Assembly: GCF_000389635.1 (NCBI RefSeq)
Contig: NC_021182.1
Span: 2,294,001 to 2,358,000 of the forward strand
From: Clostridium pasteurianum BC1
Lineage (GTDB): Bacteria > Bacillota > Clostridia > Clostridiales > Clostridiaceae
DNA: 64,000 nucleotides
Reading direction: 5' to 3'
The notes beneath the pieces were generated by a model. It was not told where the DNA came from. It did not search any database and was given only the letters and a program-made list of their open reading frames with translations. The position numbers and the translations under genes were made by a program. The first letter of the stretch is position 1; every line of letters begins with the position of its first letter. Below, one piece after another: positions 35,511 to 44,667 of the stretch.

Positions 35511-35611
35511 TTGAATGTTGGGCAGTTGGAAAGTAACCATAATAAGTAGTTAATGTGTAATAACAAAGAATAGGAACATTTATACAAATGTATATATGTT
35601 CCTATGAATAA

Positions 35612-36775
35612 TTAATTTCTCCAAATATGCCACATTGCATTATTTGTGCCTCTTGCAAATACGTCAGTTCTGTTTGGTCCCCAGGATACTGCTGCAGGAT
35701 CAGAGGTTATATTGCCGCCAAGACCTCTCCAGCTGCTCCAGCGAGAACCATCCCAAGACATGGTTATTAATTGATTATTTCTTCCTCTGGCAAATACTTC
35801 AAGCCTATTGGAGGCTCTAGAGGAAACGGCAGGAGCTGAGATTAACATTCCACCAAGATCTTGCCAGCTGCTCCAGCGAGAACCGTTCCACCATAAATGA
35901 AATAGACGGTTGTTTCGTCCCCTTGCAAATACATCAATTCTGTTATTACCCCAGGAAACAGCAGCAGGAGCTGAGGTTAATATTCCGCCAAGACTTTCCC
36001 AGTCACTCCATCTGGAGCCGTTCCACCATTTATGCCACATAGCATTATCTGTACCTCTTACAAATACATCAATTCTGTTATTTCCCCAGGAGACAGCCCC
36101 AGGAGCTGAGGTTAATATTCCACCGAGACTTTCCCAGTCACTCCACCTAGCGCCATTCCACCACTTATGCCAAAGAGCATTGTCGGTGCCACGTACAAAA
36201 GTATCCAGTCTATTAGGGGCCCAGGAAGAAGCAGCAGGCCCGGAAGATAATACTCCACCAAGATTTTCCCACTGGCTCCATCTGTCAAGGACAGAAGGAG
36301 GAACAAATCTGTTCCCAAGACAAGCTTTTATTACGCCTTCAAAAGTAGTATCTACTATATCTTCAGGTACACCTGCTGATAAAACTGAGAACATAATTGG
36401 ATAGTTTTGTCTCTTGAAATCTGCATATAACATGTGACTTTTCTGTTCTATATCTCCTCTATATCTTGATGAATTATCTAAAGCATAGGGTATAACTTCT
36501 CTAAAAAAATTGTTCACCATTTCAGTACTTATTCTAAATCTTTTAAAGTTTGAAAACAGATTAGGTTCATTATCGTAAATTAATTCCAATATTATATTTG
36601 TCTCTGTGTCAGAAGATCTACTGTCCTTAGAAAAATCCTCTTCTTCAAATTCGTCAAAATCTTCAAATTCATCATAATGTTGAAATCTATTAAAGTTTTC
36701 TATTCTTTCATTTAAGAATGGGTAAGTATTCTGAGGCATGTAGTAGGGATGATAAAAAAATTCATTATTATACAT
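35612..36775 (-). CDS. PLL/tectonin-like beta-propeller lectin protein
   Basis: This 387 aa protein has an acidic N-terminus ([14 protein letters not shown]), a ~110 residue helical domain (about 60-170) and four to five tandem ~49 residue repeats (about 175-387). Each repeat contains WSxWexLGG, [33 protein letters not shown]. These are PLL/DUF346 repeats, which form a sugar-binding seven-bladed propeller when complete, so assembly with other chains is likely. There is no signal peptide. The repeats are more G+C rich than the surroundings. It is monocistronic and may be spore- or surface-associated. Confidence 0.8.
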   Translation of the reverse strand: MYNNEFFYHPYYMPQNTYPFLNERIENFNRFQHYDEFEDFDEFEEEDFSKDSRSSDTETNIILELIYDNEPNLFSNFKRFRISTEMVNNFFREVIPYALDNSSRYRGDIEQKSHMLYADFKRQNYPIMFSVLSAGVPEDIVDTTFEGVIKACLGNRFVPPSVLDRWSQWENLGGVLSSGPAASSWAPNRLDTFVRGTDNALWHKWWNGARWSDWESLGGILTSAPGAVSWGNNRIDVFVRGTDNAMWHKWWNGSRWSDWESLGGILTSAPAAVSWGNNRIDVFARGRNNRLFHLWWNGSRWSSWQDLGGMLISAPAVSSRASNRLEVFARGRNNQLITMSWDGSRWSSWRGLGGNITSDPAAVSWGPNRTDVFARGTNNAMWHIWRN

Positions 36776-36986
36776 TGGAAACCCCCTTGTATTTTTGTTA
36801 CGGCTTCAAGAATATGATCAATTACATTCTATGATTAAATTTGAATTATGTTACAAAAATAAATGGAAATAAGCATGAAGATTAATCTAAGAAATACCTT
36901 ACTCTAGTAGAAAAAAATTTGACATATTTTTCTAAAGGTTTTTATATTATTTTGTAGAATTATATTTTAGAAAGGTGGTGCATATT

Positions 36987-37352
36987 ATGAAATTAAATAA
37001 TGATTGTATAAGAGATATACTTTTATATGTTGAAAAAAATACAACTTATGAATATCCTTTTGCATCTGCTGAAGATTTGATATCACATTTAACGCAATAT
37101 GATAAGGATACAATAAATTATCACATTAGAAAAGCTCATCAAGGTGGTTTGATCGATGCAATAAATTATAGAGATGGAGTACCTTTAGATATTTCTTTTT
37201 TGTCATGGAAAGGTCATGAATATATAGATACAATTCGTGATGATAAAGTATGGGGAAAGCTAAAGGATTTAACTAAAGATATAGCTTCTGTATCCTTACC
37301 ACTGTTAGTTAAGCTGGCAGAAGATGTAATTAAATCTTTTTTAGCTGAGTAA
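36987..37352 (+). CDS. DUF2513 family protein
   Basis: This 121 aa protein has the DUF2513 pattern: an N-terminal MKLNNDCIRDILLYVE, central INYHIRKAHQGGLIDA, and SWKGHEYIDTIRDDKVW. The fold is predicted to be a winged helix, common in phage and plasmid genes. AAAGGTGGTG (36971-36980) supports ATG 36987. It has no regulatory partner here. Confidence 0.8.
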   Translation: MKLNNDCIRDILLYVEKNTTYEYPFASAEDLISHLTQYDKDTINYHIRKAHQGGLIDAINYRDGVPLDISFLSWKGHEYIDTIRDDKVWGKLKDLTKDIASVSLPLLVKLAEDVIKSFLAE

Positions 37353-37488
37353 TGATAAATTTTAAAGCTTTTTAAATTTAGTGAAAATTTGTACTTCTAC
37401 TAAGTTTATTATAGGAATTAAAACTTGTAGCATAATTTCTGGTTAGCTCATAAAATATATACAAAGCTTGTGATTTAAAGGAGCTGTT

Positions 37489-38229
37489 ATGTATAATAAT
37501 TACTATTACAGGGAGAGCATGCTACATCCCAAAATTATTGCCTATGTACGAGGGGATATAAATGGTGATAGAATACCAGATGGTGTGTATTTAACAGGTG
37601 TAAAGACCGCAGATAGTCCATTTATTCAAAATATTACTCTTGTAATACAGGATGGAAGAACAGGTAGATTTACTAATATACAACTTATACAAAATTCAGG
37701 ATATAATCCTACCTTGTTTTTGGGAGATTTTACTGGGAATGCTGTAAATGATATCTTAATAGGTATTAATTCTGGTGGTAGTGGTGGAATAATGTATTAC
37801 TACATTTATTCATTCATTAACAACATACCTAGATTATTATTTAACGTTGATGTATATAATGAAGAATACCAATACACCGTTACCTATAAAGATAATTATA
37901 AGGTGGAAGTTGTCAGCGAGAAAAATAATAAGAAATATATTATAGATATATCCAATAGGGGATCAGATTATTTAAATGAAATATATAACCAGGATGGCAA
38001 ACTAAAAAGTCCTATTAGTGGATTTGTGAATCCACTGAGTGGTTTGTATCCTGTTGATTTTGACGCAAATGGAGTATATGAGTTGTTGGCTTATCAAAAA
38101 ATAGCAGGAAGATATAATGCAGATTCTTTAGGGTATGTCTTAAATACTTTAAAATGGGAAAACAATATGTTTGTTTTAGATAATCAAAATGTAGCTATTT
38201 GGGGATCATCATATTTAAATAAAATCTAG
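37489..38229 (+). CDS. VCBS/FG-GAP repeat-like protein
   Basis: This 246 aa protein has calcium-loop-like motifs GDINGDRIPDGVYL near residue 25 and GDFTGNAVNDILIG near 80, and a third PVDFDANGVYELLAY near 195. These are FG-GAP/integrin-type blade signatures. The N-terminus has a short Tyr/Asn-rich stretch and no classical signal peptide. AAAGGAGC precedes ATG 37489. The role is probably surface or spore related, by analogy only. Confidence 0.65.
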   Translation: MYNNYYYRESMLHPKIIAYVRGDINGDRIPDGVYLTGVKTADSPFIQNITLVIQDGRTGRFTNIQLIQNSGYNPTLFLGDFTGNAVNDILIGINSGGSGGIMYYYIYSFINNIPRLLFNVDVYNEEYQYTVTYKDNYKVEVVSEKNNKKYIIDISNRGSDYLNEIYNQDGKLKSPISGFVNPLSGLYPVDFDANGVYELLAYQKIAGRYNADSLGYVLNTLKWENNMFVLDNQNVAIWGSSYLNKI

Positions 38230-38255
38230 ATAGAAATGTATAAGTAAAATATTTG

Positions 38256-38286
38256 AACAGAAGGTAAAACTTAATTACCTTCTGTT
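38256..38286. terminator. Bidirectional terminator between convergent genes
   Basis: A 12 bp perfect stem AACAGAAGGTAA / TTACCTTCTGTT (38256-38267 / 38275-38286). Its right arm contains the last codons and stop of the minus-strand deacetylase gene. Confidence 0.8.
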
Positions 38287-39069
38287 CATTATTCCAGAAG
38301 CCGCCATCCGTGTTTCTTCCTGTTCAGTTAAATCGTCAAAAGTTCTGAATATAAAACCATTTTCTTTTAAATAACTTATTATTTTGGGAAGAGATTCTAC
38401 TGTGGAGTGTTTATAGTAGGTATCGTGCATTAATATTACAGCCGTTTTTTTATTTTTGCATTGATATTCAATAGTGTTTTCAATTTTTATTGTAGGAACT
38501 TCTTTGCTATCGGCATCATTGGAGCATACATTCCAATCTACATAGTTTATATTTTTATTATTTAAGGTAGTTTTTATAGAATCTAAAACAGATTTTTCTG
38601 ATGTGATATTATCAGAACCTCCAGGCATTCTTACATAAGAAATAGGAGTTTTATGGATTAATTTTTCAATAGAGTTTTTACATCTCTCATAATCATCTAA
38701 ATAAGATTCTAAATTATTATATATTTTTTTATAATTATGTGAATATGTATGGATTCCAATAGCCATACCCTGATTGTCTAATTCCTTCAATAAGGAAGGA
38801 TTTTCGTCAACTTTGCTGCCAACTACAAAAAATGTAGCTCTTACATTGTTGTCATCTAGTATTTTCAGGATCTTTCTTGTGTTATTAGGAGAAGGGCCAT
38901 CGTCAAAAGTTAGAAAGACTTCTCTGTTGTATAGCATATTCCTATGACCTTTAATGGCTGTATTATTTAATAAATTTAATTCACTGCTGTATGCATTAGT
39001 TCTATTAATTGTACATAGGAATAATAAAATTAATAATGTAATTTTCAGGATATTATGTAGTCGTTTCAT
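38275..39069 (-). CDS. Polysaccharide deacetylase (NodB/CE4 family), secreted
   Basis: This 264 aa protein has an N-terminal signal/anchor helix (about residues 8-24) and the CE4 motifs: TFDDGPS (catalytic Asp56, metal Asp57), the metal-binding HTYSHN near 118, the RMPGG segment near 145, WNVCSNDAD and the C-terminal LMHDTY. The enzyme removes acetyl groups from peptidoglycan or chitin-like sugars outside the cell. An upstream site is visible before the ATG at 39069. It is monocistronic. Confidence 0.9.
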   Translation of the reverse strand: MKRLHNILKITLLILLFLCTINRTNAYSSELNLLNNTAIKGHRNMLYNREVFLTFDDGPSPNNTRKILKILDDNNVRATFFVVGSKVDENPSLLKELDNQGMAIGIHTYSHNYKKIYNNLESYLDDYERCKNSIEKLIHKTPISYVRMPGGSDNITSEKSVLDSIKTTLNNKNINYVDWNVCSNDADSKEVPTIKIENTIEYQCKNKKTAVILMHDTYYKHSTVESLPKIISYLKENGFIFRTFDDLTEQEETRMAASGIMNRR

Positions 39070-39295
39070 GGTTTAGCACCTTCTTTAAAAGATATTTCCT
39101 TAGTCTTTAAATATAGGGTAACCGTAATTGAGGAAAGTATTATGGTAATTTATTGGAGTATATGTAATATATAATCTATTTTAGTATATAAATTAATTAT
39201 TTTGATATGCTCATTGGTACTGTAAATTATTGTGATGCCGTTAGGAGAAAATATTTATTAATTTTATTGCTTAATTTTATGGTTTGAAATAAAAA

Positions 39296-39330
39296 AATGA
39301 TTAAGTTAGTTTAGCTTAATCATTTTCTTG
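39296..39330 (-). terminator. Terminator of the ABC transporter operon
   Basis: AATGATTAAG / CTTAATCATT (39296-39305 / 39315-39324) is followed on the minus strand by a run of seven T. Confidence 0.82.
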
Positions 39331-39350
39331 ATTTTTTCTTTCTAAAATTT

Positions 39351-40127
39351 CTATAAGTTACCATCTGCATTGATTCTATTAGGGACAAATCTATTTTGAA
39401 TAAATTTCATTAAAATATCCATAATTAGTCCGAGAAAAGCTATGACAACAGCTGTTGCAAATATTCTCTTTATATCATAAGTTTGTTGATAACTTAATAG
39501 TAACCAACCTAATCCTGAGCTGGCTCCCATCATTTCTGCTGCAATAAGCATATAAAATGAGTATCCTGCACTAATTCTGAGACCTACAAAAATTGATGGT
39601 AAAATTGATGGCAGTACTACTTTATGGAATAGCTTCCACCTTCCAAGGCCAAAGGATCTAGCTTCCTTTAATATTAGAGAATCCATATTTCTAATTCCGT
39701 AAACTGTATTGAACATTATAGGCCATATACATGTCCAGGCAATTATTACTACTTTAGTGCTTTCTCCAATACCTAAAATTAAAAGAAAGATGTGGAACAA
39801 TAGAAAAGGGTTAAATTGAGAAAAAATTTCTATCACAGGTTCTGCTACTAAATCTATTTTAGAAAACCATCCTCCAAGTAAAAAACCTAAGGGTATACCA
39901 ATTACAATGGAAACAACGAATCCAAGTAAAGCCCTTTGTACGCTTATACCTGTATTTAATATTAAATTTTGTGAGTGAAGCATATCCCATAATGTTGTCA
40001 TAATACTAGAAAAGGAAGGAATAAATTGATTATCAAATATTCCTAAGCTGCTGCAAATTTGCCATATTGAAATAAATATAAATATAATTAAAAATTTATA
40101 AATGGTGTCACCTTTTTTACTTGACAT
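39351..40127 (-). CDS. ABC transporter permease, NitT/TauT (SsuC/TauC) type
   Basis: This 258 aa integral membrane protein has about six helices and the EAA-type loop EARSFGLGRWKLFHKVVLPSILPSIFVGLRI. The family imports nitrate, sulfonates, taurine, pyrimidine precursors or similar. GGAGGC before the ATG at 40127. It follows the larger permease by 23 bases and is the last gene of a three-gene minus-strand operon. No periplasmic-type binding protein is in the window, so the substrate is unknown. Confidence 0.88.
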   Translation of the reverse strand: MSSKKGDTIYKFLIIFIFISIWQICSSLGIFDNQFIPSFSSIMTTLWDMLHSQNLILNTGISVQRALLGFVVSIVIGIPLGFLLGGWFSKIDLVAEPVIEIFSQFNPFLLFHIFLLILGIGESTKVVIIAWTCIWPIMFNTVYGIRNMDSLILKEARSFGLGRWKLFHKVVLPSILPSIFVGLRISAGYSFYMLIAAEMMGASSGLGWLLLSYQQTYDIKRIFATAVVIAFLGLIMDILMKFIQNRFVPNRINADGNL

Positions 40128-40150
40128 AAAGCTTGCCTCCTTAAAGAATA

Positions 40151-41212
40151 CTATTTTGACATATTCATATCCATATGATCAGAACTGTTTTGTGTACTGT
40201 TTCCCATATTCATATGATCGGAATTGTTTCCGGCAGAATTATCCATATTCATACCTTTCATATCCATATGTCCTTCTGCATTACTGTTGCTGTATCTATT
40301 ACTGAATTCTGTGGTATTTGAATAATTAACCTGATAAGCTCCTACAGTTATTAGTAGAATTATAAATGCGGTTAATATTGTAAGTTGCATTTTACTAAAC
40401 TTTTTATTTTCTTTTTTCCACTTAATAAAGCTAAAACCATGTTCTCTTTCTTTCCAGAAGAATAGTTTATTTTGTAAATATATTAAAAATCTATTTAGAG
40501 CCACTCCGAGGGCTACAATAAACATTCCGGCTAAATACATTCTTGGAATTTGATTATTCATTGAAGAATTATGGAAAAGCCATCCTAAACCTGCATTGGA
40601 GCTTATCATCTCTGCGGCAATAAGCATAAAAAATGACATTTCTGCACCAACTCTAAGTCCGGCAAAAATTGAAGGCTCTGCTGAAGGTAATAATACTTTT
40701 TTGAACAACTGCCAGTTAGATACATTCATGGAACGAGCAGCTTTTATTAAAAGCTTGTCAGCACTTTTGGCTCCTAATATAGTATTATATAAAAGAGGCC
40801 ATATACATACCCAGGCAACTACAGCTAGCTTTGTGGCTTCACCCATTCCAAAAAATAATATAAATACTGGCAGTAATGAAAAGGGATTTACTTGACCAAG
40901 TATTCTGAAAAGTGGATCAAAAAGGTCAGCAGTATCACTAAACCAACCTCCAAGTAAAAGTCCTATAGGTATGGAGATAACAGATGCTATTAGAAGACCC
41001 AATATGACTCTCCATAAACTTACCATAATATTAGTAAACAAAGCATTATTGAACCATAATATATATGTTTGTCCTAAAACTGTTGAAAAAGATGGAATAA
41101 ATTGCGGATTGAATACTCCAATTCTAGGCAGAATTTCCCAAAGAACTAAAAGTAATAACACTCCACTATATCTCCAAATATAATAACTATAATTTCTTTT
41201 TGATTTGCTCAT
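40151..41212 (-). CDS. ABC transporter permease with Met/His/Asp-rich tail
   Basis: This 353 aa protein has residues about 1-255 as a NitT/TauT-type permease (loop KAARSMNVSNWQLFKKVLLPSAEPS), homologous to its neighbour. A further helix (about 283-300) follows, then a ~50 residue tail with repeats of HMDMKGMNMDNS, DHMNMGNS and DHMDMNMSK. Such Met/His/Asp clusters bind copper or other soft metals. If the core has six helices and the extra one crosses once more, the tail is extracytoplasmic. AGGGTGA upstream supports ATG 41212 over GTG 41221. The tail is unusual for this family. Confidence 0.85.
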   Translation of the reverse strand: MSKSKRNYSYYIWRYSGVLLLLVLWEILPRIGVFNPQFIPSFSTVLGQTYILWFNNALFTNIMVSLWRVILGLLIASVISIPIGLLLGGWFSDTADLFDPLFRILGQVNPFSLLPVFILFFGMGEATKLAVVAWVCIWPLLYNTILGAKSADKLLIKAARSMNVSNWQLFKKVLLPSAEPSIFAGLRVGAEMSFFMLIAAEMISSNAGLGWLFHNSSMNNQIPRMYLAGMFIVALGVALNRFLIYLQNKLFFWKEREHGFSFIKWKKENKKFSKMQLTILTAFIILLITVGAYQVNYSNTTEFSNRYSNSNAEGHMDMKGMNMDNSAGNNSDHMNMGNSTQNSSDHMDMNMSK

Positions 41213-41266
41213 AATAATCACCCTATTTCTTTACAATTTTGTTTACAAATTATATTTGGCTGAAAT

Positions 41267-42094
41267 TTACTTTTCTCTATTATGGTGAAGGAGCTGCCAT
41301 ATTCTATTTTGTTTTTCATTAAATTCTTTAGAAGCTCTTATATCTACAGTATTTCTAGGCCTTTTTAAATTTATTTCAATAATTTCTTCAATTCTACCTG
41401 GGTTTGAAGACATTACTACTACTCTGTCTGCTAGAAATATTGCTTCGTCTATACTATGAGTTATAAATACAATAGTTTTATTGGTTTTTTCCCATATATC
41501 AAGCAGCTCTTCCTGGAGTAATTCTCTGGTTTGGGCATCTACGGCTGCAAAAGGCTCATCCATAAGTAATACTTCTGGGTCATAGGCAAGAGCTCTGGCA
41601 ATAGCTACTCTTTGTTTCATACCGCCTGATAATTCATGAGGATATCTATTTTCAAATTTATCTAGGCCCACAAGCTTAATGAATTTATTACTTATTTCTC
41701 TCCTTTCAGCTTTAGAAATACCTTTTATATCTAACCCAAATTCAATATTTTGTCGTACATTTAGCCATGGAAATAATGCATATCCCTGCAAAATGATTCC
41801 TCTGTCAAGATCCGGTCCGGTAATTAATTTTCCATCAATATGTATTTCACCAGAAGTGGGCTTAGAAAGTCCAGCTAAAATATCCAAAAAGGTAGATTTA
41901 CCGCAGCCGCTGGGACCTACTATAGTTATAAATTCACCTTTTTTTATCTGTAAATTAAAATCTTCTAATGCTAAAAATTCTTCTGCGGCTCCACCTTCTT
42001 CAGGAATTACAGTATAAGATTTTCTTATATTTTCAATTGTAACTTTATAGTCATTAACAGAGATTTTATCTAAAATTTCAACTGCTTCACTCAT
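41267..42094 (-). CDS. ABC transporter ATP-binding protein, NitT/TauT type
   Basis: This 275 aa ATPase has Walker A GPSGCGKST, the signature LSGGMKQR, Walker B VLLMDEPFAAVD and the switch His in FITHSIDEA. It is like TauB/SsuB/NrtD. AGGAGGAAAA precedes the ATG at 42094. It is the first gene of the operon and energises the two permeases. The leader upstream contains terminator-like hairpins at 42310-42353 and 42545-42600. Confidence 0.92.
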   Translation of the reverse strand: MSEAVEILDKISVNDYKVTIENIRKSYTVIPEEGGAAEEFLALEDFNLQIKKGEFITIVGPSGCGKSTFLDILAGLSKPTSGEIHIDGKLITGPDLDRGIILQGYALFPWLNVRQNIEFGLDIKGISKAERREISNKFIKLVGLDKFENRYPHELSGGMKQRVAIARALAYDPEVLLMDEPFAAVDAQTRELLQEELLDIWEKTNKTIVFITHSIDEAIFLADRVVVMSSNPGRIEEIIEINLKRPRNTVDIRASKEFNEKQNRIWQLLHHNREK

Positions 42095-42309
42095 TTAATT
42101 TTCCTCCTGATATAATATTATTTGATATTGAACTATTTTAACTGATAATCTAATAATTTTATGGATAGCTGGTTAATCTTTTACAATACTTCATTTTTAA
42201 TATTTTCATACGTATATTCTCCCTTCTATGAAATAACACTGTAGATAGCCTTATTAATATTCAGCATACAAAAATTATTGATTTCAATTATGGAGTTAAA
42301 ACTTTTAAA

Positions 42310-42353
42310 TACGACGAAAAGACTAGATATCTAAAAATAATAGATACCTAGTC
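42310..42353 (-). terminator. Leader terminator/attenuator of the ABC operon
   Basis: GACTAGATATCT / AGATACCTAGTC (42321-42332 / 42342-42353) has TTTT after it on the minus strand. A small CCAG/CTGG hairpin lies just before it. It is 215 bases upstream of the first gene, as expected of an attenuator. Confidence 0.6.
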
Positions 42354-42544
42354 TCCAGTTTTCTGGTCAACTATAGTAATTTATAATTTCAAATTTAAAA
42401 GTAATCCAATATAATTAGTATGTTAATATATTGTAGTATGATTGTCAATATAATTTATAATTTATTAATATTTTCTACATACTTTCTCCATATCTTCTAA
42501 AATTGAGTTGTAAAGATTTATTTATGCAGAATTTATAATTTCTT

Positions 42545-42600
42545 AAAATAAAAAACTAGAGACAATATTCTTTAAGATTTAAGAACACAGTCTCTAGTTT
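42545..42600 (-). terminator. Second minus-strand terminator hairpin
   Basis: AAACTAGAGAC / GTCTCTAGTTT (42553-42563 / 42590-42600) is followed by a T-rich run on the minus strand. It lies upstream of the putative promoter, so it may belong to a separate short transcript. Confidence 0.6.
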
Positions 42601-42700
42601 ATCTAGTGAACTTTGTGTTTATATTGAGATAAAATTTTTGAAAAGTTTGTTCAATTATTGTGCCTATTATATCAAACAAAATATAGGTTAGCAACATAAA

Positions 42701-42724
42701 GATAGGAGAATTCTGCACATTAGG
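42701..42724 (-). repeat. IS200/IS605 left-end fragment
   Basis: GGAGAATTCTGCACATTAGG (42705-42724) equals the complement of the left-end core at 26845-26864 except for one base. No right end is near. Confidence 0.55.
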
Positions 42725-42967
42725 ATAATTTCAAACTCAATAAAAGATAAAATAAATGGAACGGTGTAACTTTATGATACTTTTAAATTTAATGTTTATA
42801 TAAAAATTCATGGGATTTATTATATGAAATTTATATCATAAATTTTAATTACGGTATGGATTTTATTGACAATATGCTAGTGTGGTATTATAATAATTTC
42901 AAAATACTACTAAACATATTTGAAATATGGAATTTGCGTAAAAATATTATGAGGAAGTGTGCATGCC

Positions 42968-43510
42968 TTGGAAAATAATATGCAGTTATCAAGTGAATTA
43001 GGAAAAAATAAAAAGCATCGCAAGCCATGGATAAAATCCCAACAGAGATGGACCTGGATTATCACAATACTATGGATGTTAATAGCCAATTTGTGGCCGC
43101 CCTTTGGACTTTATGGTTTTGTATGTATGTTCACTCCGATTATCATTGCTCTATCTGGAAGAGGAAAAATGAGTTGTGCCCGTATATGTCCTAGAGGTTC
43201 CTTTATTGGTAAATTCACAGGACATATTTCTAGAAAGTGCAGTATGCCTGCATGGATGCATAAAAAATCATTTCGTTTTGCTTTGTGGGGACTTATGATG
43301 GGAAGCTTTATACTGCTTATGATTTGGGCTGTACCTAAGGGAATTCATACTCTTGGAAAAACTGTTCTTTACTTTATGGAAGCAGCTACTTTTATAGCAT
43401 TTTTAACTGGAATAGTATTCAAGCCACGCAGTTGGTGTACAATATGTCCAATGGGTTTTACTTCAGGTAATATACGTGAGTTATTAAATAAAAATTATAA
43501 AAACCGTTAA
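42968..43510 (+). CDS. 4Fe-4S membrane protein (NapH/FixG-like)
   Basis: This 180 aa protein has about four hydrophobic helices and two Cys motifs: CARICPRGSF near residue 72 and CTICPMGF near 158. This matches the membrane ferredoxin-like domain of NapH/NosR/FixG proteins, shortened to one domain and lacking soluble ferredoxin parts. GAGGAA (42951-42956) fits TTG 42968; GTG 42959 is too close. It may pass electrons at the membrane, but no redox partner is adjacent. Confidence 0.75.
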   Translation: MENNMQLSSELGKNKKHRKPWIKSQQRWTWIITILWMLIANLWPPFGLYGFVCMFTPIIIALSGRGKMSCARICPRGSFIGKFTGHISRKCSMPAWMHKKSFRFALWGLMMGSFILLMIWAVPKGIHTLGKTVLYFMEAATFIAFLTGIVFKPRSWCTICPMGFTSGNIRELLNKNYKNR

Positions 43511-43561
43511 AACATTTCAATATAATATAGTAATTATAATTTATTATTAGGAGGGATAAAC

Positions 43562-43741
43562 ATGAGTGCAAAAGATATTGTTATTAAAACTTTAAGTGAA
43601 GCTGAAAATCCATTAAAAACTGGTGATATCGTTGGTTTAGTTAATGTTGATAAAAAGGAGGTTGAGAAGGCAATTAAAGAGTTAAAGGCTGAGGGGAAGA
43701 TAGTGTCACCTAAAAGATGCTATTACTCAGTAAATAGATAG
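43562..43741 (+). CDS. Small winged-helix DNA-binding protein
   Basis: This 59 aa protein is essentially one wHTH domain: VIKTLSEAENPLKTGDIVGLV, then KKEVEKAIKELKAEGKIVSP as recognition helix and wing, and CYYS at the end. GGAGGG precedes ATG 43562. Such single-domain proteins are typical small clostridial regulators of MarR-like type. It may be co-transcribed with the Fe-S protein 51 bases upstream. A hairpin AAGAAG/CTTCTT at 43800-43831 before T residues may end the transcript. Confidence 0.75.
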   Translation: MSAKDIVIKTLSEAENPLKTGDIVGLVNVDKKEVEKAIKELKAEGKIVSPKRCYYSVNR

Positions 43742-44029
43742 AAAATTTATGGTATGATATAAAAATTCATTAATTTATTTAAAAATGTTTATACAAAACA
43801 AGAAGTTCTAAAATTTAGTGGGGCTTCTTATTTTTATATATTTACTATATAAGTTTTATATTAAATTATATATAAAATTAATGTATCAATGTAATTTCAC
43901 AAAAATATATTTAAGTTCTCAGATAAAAATATGTAAATGTCTTATGTAAGGAGTCAAAAAAATTTTTATGATATAATTAATATATTATAAAATTTAACTT
44001 TGTGTATAAATAAGAGGAGTGGGAATTTT

Positions 44030-44530
44030 ATGAATTCAATTTTTAAAAGAAGAAGTATAAGAAAGTATACATCGGAAAAAGTATCAGAGGATACAGTAAA
44101 GGAGTTATTAAAAGCAGGAATGTCAGCACCTTCTGCTGCTAATGAACAGCCCTGGGAATTTATTATCATAAGAGATAGAGAGGTATTGCAGCAAATAATT
44201 GATGTACATGGATATGCAGCAATGCTTAAAGAAGCAGATGTGGCAATTGCAGTTTGTGGAAATATCAATAGAGATAAAGTTGGTGGATTTTGGGTACAGG
44301 ATTGTTCTGCTGCTACGGAAAATATTCTAATTGAGGCTCAGGAATTGGGACTTGGAGCGGTTTGGCTTGGTGTTTATCCTTTAGAAGAGAGAACAAATCC
44401 GATAAAGAAAATTTTAAAGCTTCCTGAATCAATTATACCATTATCAATAATATCTATAGGTCATCCTGCAGAGCATAAGGCCGAATCCAATTATTATGAT
44501 GAATCAAGAATTCACTATAATGAATGGTAG
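44030..44530 (+). CDS. Nitroreductase family protein
   Basis: This 166 aa FMN-dependent oxidoreductase starts with FKRRSIRKYTSEKV and has the family blocks AGMSAPSAANEQPWEF and EAQELGLGAVWLGVYP. Members reduce nitroaromatics or quinones with NAD(P)H. GAGGAG upstream supports ATG 44030 instead of a longer frame from 44000. It is monocistronic. The physiological substrate is unknown. Confidence 0.88.
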   Translation: MNSIFKRRSIRKYTSEKVSEDTVKELLKAGMSAPSAANEQPWEFIIIRDREVLQQIIDVHGYAAMLKEADVAIAVCGNINRDKVGGFWVQDCSAATENILIEAQELGLGAVWLGVYPLEERTNPIKKILKLPESIIPLSIISIGHPAEHKAESNYYDESRIHYNEW

Positions 44531-44667
44531 AGAAAAATATGGGACGTAGTTTTTATGTAACCTATATATTAAACATGTCATAATAATATATTAAAGAAAT
44601 ATTAAGAGTAGCTGGAAAATATTAAGTTACAGCATACTTTTAAATATGGGGGAAGAAGTGAAGCAGT

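Larger units (their letters stand above)
42095..42967. other. Long intergenic leader region of the ABC operon
   Basis: There is no gene longer than a few codons. On the minus strand TTGACA (42443-42448) could start a ~330-base leader. A 16-codon frame with its own GGGAG site starts near 42210 on the minus strand. The region also holds two minus-strand terminators and an IS605 left-end fragment at 42701-42724. The plus-strand gene at 42968 has its promoter in the last ~100 bases (TTGACA at 42867-42872). Confidence 0.5.

Noticed and set aside
35910-36404. Plus-strand frame opposite the lectin repeats
   Set aside because: It is repetitive only because it mirrors the lectin repeats on the other strand.
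42095-42480. TPP, SAM, cobalamin or guanidine riboswitch before the ABC operon
   Set aside because: None of the conserved core sequences of these classes could be found on the minus strand.
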